Assembly (NCBI GenBank): GCA_964397205.1
Contig: CAYNIT010000273.1
Span: 1 to 6,087 of the forward strand
Direction: 5' to 3'
Length of the DNA: 6,087 nt
From: Phaeodactylibacter sp964397205
Lineage (GTDB): Bacteria > Bacteroidota > Bacteroidia > Chitinophagales > Saprospiraceae
A model generated the notes under the pieces. It worked only from the letters and a program-made list of their open reading frames with translations. It was not told the DNA's origin and ran no database searches. Numbering within the stretch: the first letter of the stretch is position 1; each line of letters opens with the position of its first letter. This document shows, piece by piece, positions 1-5,608 of this stretch. The position numbers were made by a program, and so were the translations under genes.

Positions 1-527
1 AGTACGCCCCGCAGCTGTGGGACTACCTGCGCGAGCTCAAGCCTTACCTATGGAAAGAAGGGCAGTCTTTCCCGGAAGGCGTAGCCCCCATGCATCAAAT
101 GTTTGCCAACGGCGAGCTGCACTTCACGATGAGCAACAACGATTGCGAAGTGGACAATAAGGTACTGCAGGGCGTCTTCCCGGAAAGCGCCCGCGGCTAC
201 GTCTGGGAGCTGGGCACCATTCAGAATTCTCACTACCTGGGCATCGCCAGGCACTCCGCCAACAAAGCAGCTGCCATGGTGGTCGCCAATTTCATGATCT
301 CCCCGGAGGCGCAGTACCGCAAGATGGACCCGGCCATTTGGGGCGATGGTACCGTACTCAGCCTGGATAAACTACCCGATGACTGGGCGGCCAAGTTCCG
401 CAAGCTCCCCAACCGGCAGTACGCGCCCGACCGGGAGGCCATTCAGGATAGAGCGCTGATGGAGCTGGCATCAGAGTATATGATCCGGTTGGCGGAAGAT
501 TTCCGGAAGGAAATTATCGAAGGCTGA
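1..527 (+). CDS. ynjB: YnjB-like ABC transporter substrate-binding protein (3' part only)
   Basis: This is the C-terminal 174 residues of a periplasmic solute-binding protein. The frame is open to the left edge, so the ATG at 90 is internal and the signal peptide lies outside the window. The text matches what I know of the YnjB family (COG4134): an LWKEG block near the left edge, MFANGEL about 30 residues in, then a GTIQNSHYLGIA stretch. After that come AAMVVANFMISPEAQ and a PAIWGDGTVL block, typical of type-2 binding proteins of this group, which cap the ligand cleft with the C-terminal lobe. In E. coli the protein has about 388 residues and is followed by the permease YnjC and ATPase YnjD, the same order as here. 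The ligand of YnjBCD is not established, so none is assigned. Its TGA overlaps the next ATG by one base (TGATG). A generic iron- or thiamine-type binding protein is a less likely alternative. Confidence 0.82.
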   Translation, partial: YAPQLWDYLRELKPYLWKEGQSFPEGVAPMHQMFANGELHFTMSNNDCEVDNKVLQGVFPESARGYVWELGTIQNSHYLGIARHSANKAAAMVVANFMISPEAQYRKMDPAIWGDGTVLSLDKLPDDWAAKFRKLPNRQYAPDREAIQDRALMELASEYMIRLAEDFRKEIIEG

Positions 528-1384
528 TGCAGCAGCGGTGGGCAGCATATGGCGGCAGAAGCCTGTTTGTCCTGCTTTCGGCGGTGCCGATTGTGGCAGG
601 GGTGAGCTACGCCTTGCTGTACAGCCTCGGGCTGACCGGTGTCTTGTCGAAAGGCTTCACCCTGGCGCACTGGCAGGAGGTATTGGGCGATGCGGCATTC
701 TGGCGCACCCTGTGCTTCAGCCTGTACGTGGCGGCGGTGAGTATCCTGATTGCGTTGGGGCTGTCCCTGGCGCTGGTGCTTCGCTCGCCTCAGGCCTTCA
801 CGAAGGGAGCGCTGTCGTTTTTCATCTACCTGCCGCTGAGCATACCGGCGATTGTGATGGCTTTTTTCATCTTCCAACTGCTGGGCAAAGGCGGCTGGCT
901 GTCGCGCCTGTCGCATCAGCTGGGGCTCATCAGCGCGCTGGAACAGTTTCCGGACTGGGTGAATGACAACTACGGCATCGGCATCATCGTAGCGCATGTG
1001 ATCATGGCGATGCCCTTTTTCACCATCTTCTTCGCTAATCTGTACCAAAATGAGCGGCTTGGGGAGTACCTGCATCTGGCGGCCACGCTTGGCGCGAACG
1101 GGTGGCAGCGCATCTTCCGGGTGGCGGTGCCGGTGCTGCTGCGGCGGGGGTTGGCTACGGTATTTCTGTACTTCATGTTCGTGATGGGCAGCTACGAAAT
1201 CCCCCTGCTGGTTGGCAGCCAATCGGTGCAGATGGTTTCCATACGCACCATACAGCGGCTACAGCGCTATAATCTGGGCGATATACCGGAAGCCTATGCC
1301 ATCAGCGTAGCCTACACGGTAATGGTAGTGGTTCTGCTGGGTGGTCTGCTTTGGTACAACCGCAAACAAATGGGCCGCGCATGA
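527..1384 (+). CDS. ABC transporter permease, first subunit (N-terminal half of YnjC)
   Basis: A 285-residue inner-membrane permease subunit that would form half of the translocation pore. Hydrophobic segments are visible at about residues 12-34, 62-85, 94-120, 148-172, 208-230 and 259-276, six in all, as in BPD_transp_1 (MetI-like) permeases. The EAA loop that docks on the ATPase is clear at residues 180-204: LAATLGANGW, then a stretch ending AVPVLL, with the conserved glycine at 189. The start is ATG 527, which overlaps the TGA of the binding-protein gene by one base; no Shine-Dalgarno sequence is needed if translation is coupled. The stop overlaps the next permease by four bases (ATGA). 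In E. coli the equivalent protein YnjC is a fusion of two such units (about 511 residues); here the two halves are separate genes. Family is certain; the YnjC assignment rests on the neighbouring YnjB. Confidence 0.9.
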   Translation: MQQRWAAYGGRSLFVLLSAVPIVAGVSYALLYSLGLTGVLSKGFTLAHWQEVLGDAAFWRTLCFSLYVAAVSILIALGLSLALVLRSPQAFTKGALSFFIYLPLSIPAIVMAFFIFQLLGKGGWLSRLSHQLGLISALEQFPDWVNDNYGIGIIVAHVIMAMPFFTIFFANLYQNERLGEYLHLAATLGANGWQRIFRVAVPVLLRRGLATVFLYFMFVMGSYEIPLLVGSQSVQMVSIRTIQRLQRYNLGDIPEAYAISVAYTVMVVVLLGGLLWYNRKQMGRA

Positions 1385-2148
1385 GCAGATTCACCAAAAT
1401 AGCGCTGATTGGGCTGATCCTGTTCCCCTTTGCCTTCCTGCTGATGATTTCGGTAGGTCGGCAGTGGCTTTACCCGGCTGTTTTTCCGCAGCAGTGGTCG
1501 CTGAGCAACTGGCAGCTGGTACTGGGCGGGAGCGAAGGCTTGGGCAACAGTGTGCTGCTTTCTGTGTTGTTATCGCTAAGTGTGGCTACGCTGTCCACGG
1601 GGCTGAGTTTCTGGGTGAGCCGGCACATCGCCTACCACCCGAAGCGGGAAGCCTGGCTGAGCCTGGCATACTTTCCGTACGTCTTTGCGCCGGTCATCCT
1701 GGCGGCCTGCCTGCAGTTCTTTTTCATACTGGCTGGGCTGTACGGGACCTTTGGGGGCGTGCTGTTGGCGCAGTTATTCATTACCTTTCCCTACGGCGTC
1801 ATTTTCTTCAGCAGTTTCTGGAATGAGCGGCTGCGCAGTATGGAAGAACTGGTGAAAACGCTGGGCGGCAGTACCCTTCAGGCTTACGCCAAAGTGTTGG
1901 TGCCGGTGGCAAAAGGCGCGCTGATGACCTGCTTTTTTCAGCTCTTCCTCATCTCCTGGTTCGAGTACGGGCTCACCAATCTGATCGGGGTAGGGAAGGT
2001 ACCGACGCTGACGCTGCGGGTCTTTCAGTACGTGAATGAAGCCAACCTCTTTCTGGCGGCCCTGGCCAGCTGCCTGCTGATTTTGCCACCGGTAGCCCTG
2101 CTGTGGCTAAACCGGGCGGTGGTTTTCCGGGAACGTATCGCGCCGTAG
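1381..2148 (+). CDS. ABC transporter permease, second subunit (C-terminal half of YnjC)
   Basis: A 255-residue inner-membrane permease that should pair with the upstream permease. Hydrophobic segments lie at about residues 5-25, 54-78, 92-117, 121-145, 180-203 and 221-243. An EAA loop is seen at 155-175 (EELVKTLGG followed by VLVPVA). I chose ATG 1381, which forms an ATGA overlap with the preceding stop; a longer frame from TTG 1351 would add ten polar residues and overlap the upstream gene by 34 bases, which is less plausible. The last codons (Ile-Ala-Pro) and the TAG stop lie inside the first copy of the hairpin repeat that fills the following gap, so the native C-terminus may have been replaced by repeat sequence. 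It is transcribed with its neighbours; the repeat array separates it from the ATPase gene. Confidence 0.9.
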   Translation: MSRFTKIALIGLILFPFAFLLMISVGRQWLYPAVFPQQWSLSNWQLVLGGSEGLGNSVLLSVLLSLSVATLSTGLSFWVSRHIAYHPKREAWLSLAYFPYVFAPVILAACLQFFFILAGLYGTFGGVLLAQLFITFPYGVIFFSSFWNERLRSMEELVKTLGGSTLQAYAKVLVPVAKGALMTCFFQLFLISWFEYGLTNLIGVGKVPTLTLRVFQYVNEANLFLAALASCLLILPPVALLWLNRAVVFRERIAP

Positions 2149-2392
2149 GTGCGCGAGATGTAGGCAAAACAAATCGCGCCATTAGGTGCGAAATGTGGGT
2201 AATCGCGCCGTAGGTGCGAAACGTGGGTAGACAGATCGCGCCTTTAGGTGCGAAACATAGGTAGAACAACAAAATGCACATGCAAATCGCGCCGTAGGTG
2301 CAAAACATAGGTAACGAGATTCGTGCCTTTAGGTACGAAACTTGGGTAGCCCCGGAAACCATTATGCCATCCGTGCCGTAGGTACGGAACCG
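2137..2392 (+). repeat. Array of seven directly oriented hairpin repeats, arranged as dimers
   Basis: Seven related units lie at 2137-2164, 2173-2200, 2202-2228, 2235-2262, 2286-2312, 2320-2347 and 2369-2392. Each has a left arm TCGCGCC, a short loop, and a right arm GGTGCGA; most are followed by a tail close to GAAACRTRGGTA. The arms form a 6-8 bp stem. Units 1, 3, 5 and 7 have the triloop GTA; units 2, 4 and 6 have a four-base loop (ATTA, TTTA, TTTA). Gaps inside pairs 1-2, 3-4 and 5-6 are 8, 6 and 7 bases; gaps between pairs are 1, 23 and 21. Units 6 and 7 change one stem pair from C-G to T-A on both arms, and unit 7 also changes T-A to C-G at another. Units 1 and 5 each have one mismatch. 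The last unit lacks the tail. The layout resembles REP/BIME elements of other bacteria, but I do not recognise the family. In the operon mRNA the hairpins could protect upstream message or damp downstream expression. Confidence 0.9.
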
Positions 2393-2417
2393 AAAAACAA
2401 AAGGATAAACGCAGCGA
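2149..2417. other. Intercistronic gap between permease and ATPase genes
   Basis: These 269 bases carry no convincing gene. Nearly all of it is the hairpin repeat array; the rest is short A-rich spacer and an A-rich leader before the ATPase start (about 2389-2417). I see no clear Bacteroidota-type promoter (TTG...TAnnTTTG) and no hairpin followed by a T-run. The ATPase is therefore probably still read from the upstream promoter, through the array. Confidence 0.7.
2399..2405 (+). promoter_or_regulatory. Possible weak ribosome-binding site for the ATPase gene
   Basis: AAAAGGA ends 12 bases before ATG 2418, a rather long spacing. It sits in a purine/A-rich leader. If the organism is a Bacteroidota, A-richness matters more than Shine-Dalgarno pairing, so this may simply be part of an unstructured leader. 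It is the only plus-strand start in the window not overlapped by an upstream gene. Confidence 0.3.
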
Positions 2418-3152
2418 ATGCTGACGATAAAAAACATCAACAAGCAATACAAAGGAGAAGCCGTCCTGCAGGGCCTCAGCTTCACCCTAAGAGCGCACGA
2501 AATGCTCAGCATCCTCGGGCGCTCCGGCAGCGGCAAAACCACCCTGCTCAAGGTCCTGGCAGGCCTAGAAGCCGCCGACCGCGGGCAGTTGCTGCTCGAG
2601 GGGCAGGACCTGTCGCCCGTACCGGCCAATCAGCGGGGGATTGTGTACCTCTATCAGGAAGCGCTGCTATTCCCGCACCTGAATGTGTTTGAGAACATCG
2701 CCTTCGGGCTGCGGCTGCGGCAGCGCCCGGAAGCAGAGATTAAGCAAAAAGTAAACGCCCTTTTGCAGCGGCTCGAACTACCCGGGCAGGCCCGCAAAAT
2801 GCCCGAGCAATTGTCTGGCGGGCAGCGGCAGCGCGTAGCCTTCGGCCGGGCGCTGATCATAGAGCCACGGGTGCTGCTGCTGGACGAGCCCTTCGGGGCG
2901 CTCGATATGGAGACTCGCCGCAGCATGCAGCAACTGCTCAAGCGGGTGGCAAAGGATTTTGGCCTGACCGCCATCTTCGTCACCCACGATCTGAAGGAAG
3001 CCATGCTCATGGGCGACCGCCTCGGCATGATGCAGGGCGGACAATTAAAAATATACGGCAGCCGCGCCGAATTTATCGCGGATGAATCCACCGGTGCCCG
3101 GGAAGAGGCACGATTTTGGATAGATCTCCATGATTTAAAACTTACAAAATGA
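2418..3152 (+). CDS. ABC transporter ATP-binding protein (YnjD-like)
   Basis: A 244-residue cytoplasmic ATPase that would power the importer. All motifs are intact: Walker A GRSGSGKT at residues 34-41, Q-loop glutamine 80 in YLYQEALLFPH, signature LSGGQ at 132-136, Walker B VLLLDEP at 152-158 with catalytic Glu157, D-loop GALD at 160-163, and switch His190 in VTHD. It belongs to the group feeding CysA/PotA-type importers but lacks their C-terminal TOBE/regulatory domain. It is slightly longer than E. coli YnjD (about 217 residues), with a short tail ending LHDLKLTK. ATG 2418 gives the standard N-terminus (MLTIKNINKQY). The stop overlaps the radical SAM start by four bases (ATGA). The permease genes upstream lack their own ATPase in the window, so this is the partner despite the intervening array. 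Family is certain; the YnjD label rests on gene order. Confidence 0.93.
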   Translation: MLTIKNINKQYKGEAVLQGLSFTLRAHEMLSILGRSGSGKTTLLKVLAGLEAADRGQLLLEGQDLSPVPANQRGIVYLYQEALLFPHLNVFENIAFGLRLRQRPEAEIKQKVNALLQRLELPGQARKMPEQLSGGQRQRVAFGRALIIEPRVLLLDEPFGALDMETRRSMQQLLKRVAKDFGLTAIFVTHDLKEAMLMGDRLGMMQGGQLKIYGSRAEFIADESTGAREEARFWIDLHDLKLTK

Positions 3153-4102
3153 AAGTAGACTTCAACCACTGCGAATCTTTATACTGGGTCTTCACCCAAT
3201 TGTGCAACGACGAGTGCGACCACTGCTACAACGACTCCGGCCCCTACGGTGCCCGCATCAGCGAGGAAGAGTGCATGATGATCATCGATAACCTGCCGGA
3301 GCGCATCGACCGCATCATCCTTTCCGGCGGGGAGCCCATCGCGGACCGCAAGAAGCTGTACAATATCCTCGATGCCCTGCGGGAGCGCTATGCGCCACGA
3401 GGCACGCAGATCATGCTGCAGACCAATGGCGATCTGCTTACGGAAAAGATTTTGGACACCCTCATCGAAAAGGGTGTGACCCGCTTCGACATCGCGAGCA
3501 TCGACCGCTTCCACAAGAAAGCCGGCGCCCGGCTGATGGAGCTGGCCGAGCTGTTTGAGTCCAGGGGTGTCAACGGCGAGGACAAAGACCCGCTGGTGGA
3601 CAAACAGAACTACCTGCACGGCCATCCGCTGAGCTGGGGGGCCTGGGGCGCTACCGAAGACATGTGGCTGGGCGGCAACTGGGCCCGCGGCCGCGCTATG
3701 GAAAAGGACAATTGGAAGCGCGATCCCGAGCACAACTTCTGCGCCATCCTCTCCGGTGCCCGCAATTTCCTGGGCGGCTACGAGGATATCCCACAGGAAA
3801 TCAGCATTCAGCTTTGGAAGATCAACCCCTGCTGCCCGGGCACTAAATTCCCCATGGGCGATGCCCGGCGGGAAAAAGTAGCCGAGGTGCTGGCTCGCGT
3901 CGCAGAGCACCCCGTTTTCCAGAAGCTCAATCAAGGCGACCCCTGGCGCATGGGCGAGCACTTGGGCGTAACAGAGGTAGAGGCTAAAGCTCGTACCCGC
4001 GAACTGGAAAACATCTGCCTGTACTGCGATGAGTTTTTCAACAACCACCTGCAAGACTTCAATCCGGACACCTTTGTGGAATTGCCGGTCATCAAAGCCT
4101 AA
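3149..4102 (+). CDS. Radical SAM protein with cysteine-containing C-terminal (twitch/SPASM-like) region
   Basis: A 317-residue cytoplasmic radical SAM enzyme. The iron-sulfur motif CX3CX2C is at Cys19, Cys23 and Cys26 (QLCNDECDHCYN); the SAM-binding GGEP is at 60-63; strands LQTNG (90-94) and FDIASID (113-119) complete the first part of a partial TIM barrel. Further cysteines at 198, 228, 229, 290 and 293 (NPCCPGT and CLYC) resemble the auxiliary-cluster part of twitch/SPASM enzymes, but the full seven-cysteine SPASM spacing is not present. Between them is a Trp-rich stretch, residues 157-189, with five tryptophans. The ATG lies in an ATGA overlap with the ATPase gene, so translation is likely coupled. 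The reaction is unknown. Linkage to the YnjBCD-like importer suggests that it acts on, or helps make, the transported compound. I found no small precursor-peptide gene in the window, which argues weakly against a RiPP maturase. Confidence 0.9.
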   Translation: MKVDFNHCESLYWVFTQLCNDECDHCYNDSGPYGARISEEECMMIIDNLPERIDRIILSGGEPIADRKKLYNILDALRERYAPRGTQIMLQTNGDLLTEKILDTLIEKGVTRFDIASIDRFHKKAGARLMELAELFESRGVNGEDKDPLVDKQNYLHGHPLSWGAWGATEDMWLGGNWARGRAMEKDNWKRDPEHNFCAILSGARNFLGGYEDIPQEISIQLWKINPCCPGTKFPMGDARREKVAEVLARVAEHPVFQKLNQGDPWRMGEHLGVTEVEAKARTRELENICLYCDEFFNNHLQDFNPDTFVELPVIKA

Positions 4103-4105
4103 GGG

Positions 4106-5608
4106 CTACATCCAAGCCTTGCGGCTGGACTCGATGCGGTACAGCAGATAATCCTGCAGCTGGCGGGCCAATTCTACAGGCAGGAAAGGAATTGTCAAAT
4201 CCCCGCCGGCTGTAAACACCTCCACGCTCGCCAGGCCGTTGCGGCGCTGGTAGAAGGAACGCTTCAGCTGTACCGCCTGGACTTTGTACATGGGCAGCAA
4301 GTCGTACGAACGCCCTATGACCCCGCGCACTGTTTTGAGGTAGTGTTCGGCTACCCATAACCTGAAGCGGCGCTGGTAAGCACGCAGGTAGAAGAAAGAA
4401 AGGATAGGAAAGCCAAACATCGGCAACGCAAAACGGGGCTCCGCCAGCCCCCACCACAATCCGCCAAAAATCAGGGCGGGCAGCAATCCATAGAACCGCC
4501 AAAACCACTTGTAGTAATGGCTGGATATGGAGTGAGCCTTGAACTCAATATCGTGCACCTGCTCAAAACTGGAGTCCACCACATCTTCCACCTGTGCCAC
4601 CTTACAACCAGGTATGGTGATGCTCTCCCGGCTGCCGGACTGCCCCGAAACCGCCTGATGAATGTACAAACGATATAACCCGAGCAAGCGGCGCAGCGGG
4701 TTATCCACCCAGCGTATCATTTGTATCTTGCGTTTCTGCATGCGCGCTTCCCGGCGATTGAACAATCCCGCCTGTAGGCTAAAGCCCTCCTTCCACTCGT
4801 AGAACTTCAAGCCGTAGTGCCGGGTGAGCGTACCGATCAGTGTCACGAAAAAAGCAATGACCATCAGTGCAGCTGCCAGGTATACAAAGCTCCAAAAATC
4901 CTGCTGCAGGCCGGGCAAATGTTCGCGTGTTCGCTCTAAGGCTTTCTGATCCAGCGTACCTGCTACCGTAAACACAAAACCAAAAACACCGCCCACAATT
5001 ACACCAGCGGTAGCCAAGTGGTTTTGCGTAACTCCGACCCGCAGCAGATCCGAAACGCTCAACTCTAGGACCAGTGAAGCAGGGGCGGCAGCGGTTTGCT
5101 CTTCCTCCGCAGGAGCAGTATTGCCCTGGCTGCGCTTATACTCGAAAATGTAATCCCGCAGCAGCTCGGCATTCGGGCGTTTCAGCGCATCAATGGTCAC
5201 CTCGCTGCCGGCGCTGCCGGCTGACTCTATGCGCAAACTTACTACTCCCAGCATGCGGTGCAGCACGTTCTGCTCAATGTGTAAATTCTGGATGCGCTCG
5301 AAAGGCAGCTTGACCCGTGAGCGGTTGAACACTCCTTTCTGTATGAGCAATTGATCATCCCTGACCTGGTAAAAATAGCGGTAGTAAGCTACGATGGAGA
5401 CCGCCAGCGAAAACATCCCTCCCACCAGAACCAGCCCATTGGTCAAGATTTCCCAACGGCTCTGCTCTTCCCCGGAGCGGAACAAGAGTACCAAAAGAAT
5501 GGGCCAGGCACCCCGCAGTATACGGACCAAAAAATTATAAATAAAAATGGCGATAGCTGCCTGCGATTGCCGCCTTGGTTCGTAAAATGGCAAGTCATTC
5601 TTCTTCAT
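4106..5608 (-). CDS. Membrane protein with three bacterial PH-like (bPH_2) domains, YdbT-like
   Basis: A 500-residue membrane protein. Hydrophobic segments appear in pairs at about residues 17-43 and 54-76, 197-217 and 240-262, and 371-388 and 392-410. Each pair is followed by a bPH_2 (formerly DUF304) domain at about 76-158, 263-345 and 410-492. Family signatures are IQKGVFNRSRVKLPFERIQN in the first, LQAGLFNRREARMQKRKIQM in the second, and VRGVIGRSYDLLPMYKVQAV with VEVFTAGGDL in the third. An Ala/Glu-rich linker (about 160-178) follows domain 1. Length and three-fold layout match Bacillus subtilis YdbT (about 493 residues), which lies next to YdbS as here. In that organism the ydbST pair is SigW-controlled and linked to bacteriocin resistance; whether this holds here is unknown. 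ATG 5608 overlaps the end of the upstream gene by 14 bases. Confidence 0.88.
   Translation of the reverse strand: MKKNDLPFYEPRRQSQAAIAIFIYNFLVRILRGAWPILLVLLFRSGEEQSRWEILTNGLVLVGGMFSLAVSIVAYYRYFYQVRDDQLLIQKGVFNRSRVKLPFERIQNLHIEQNVLHRMLGVVSLRIESAGSAGSEVTIDALKRPNAELLRDYIFEYKRSQGNTAPAEEEQTAAAPASLVLELSVSDLLRVGVTQNHLATAGVIVGGVFGFVFTVAGTLDQKALERTREHLPGLQQDFWSFVYLAAALMVIAFFVTLIGTLTRHYGLKFYEWKEGFSLQAGLFNRREARMQKRKIQMIRWVDNPLRRLLGLYRLYIHQAVSGQSGSRESITIPGCKVAQVEDVVDSSFEQVHDIEFKAHSISSHYYKWFWRFYGLLPALIFGGLWWGLAEPRFALPMFGFPILSFFYLRAYQRRFRLWVAEHYLKTVRGVIGRSYDLLPMYKVQAVQLKRSFYQRRNGLASVEVFTAGGDLTIPFLPVELARQLQDYLLYRIESSRKAWM

Noticed and set aside
443..1222. Long antisense frame opposite the first permease
   Set aside because: It is rich in His/Gln/Arg with no domain, as expected from the reverse of a Leu/Val/Ala-rich membrane gene with GC-rich codons.
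1351..1380. Earlier TTG start for the second permease
   Set aside because: It would overlap the upstream gene by 34 bases and add polar residues; ATG 1381 in an ATGA junction is the better start.
2137..2392. The repeat array as a CRISPR
   Set aside because: Units are imperfect, spacers range from 1 to 23 bases, repeats are diverged, and no cas gene is nearby.
1973..2629. A 218-codon open frame on the minus strand through the array
   Set aside because: It overlaps both the permease 3' end and the ATPase 5' end, and its repeated peptide text (such as FRTYGA) is simply the hairpin repeat read backwards.
2342..2692. Plus-strand frame starting at TTG 2342 as a possible small peptide or precursor
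   Set aside because: It runs mostly out of frame through the intact ATPase gene, has a poor start and no recognisable features.
3179..4054. 291-codon antisense frame opposite the radical SAM gene
   Set aside because: The plus-strand gene has intact CX3CX2C and GGEP motifs; the antisense product shows no motif and is a GC-bias shadow.
4096..4106. Small inverted repeat AGCC/GGCT at the radical SAM stop as a terminator
   Set aside because: The stem is only four base pairs and no T-run follows on either strand.
5205..5222. Tandem CTGCCGG repeats
   Set aside because: They encode an Ala-Gly-Ser repeat within the first bPH_2 domain and need no other explanation.
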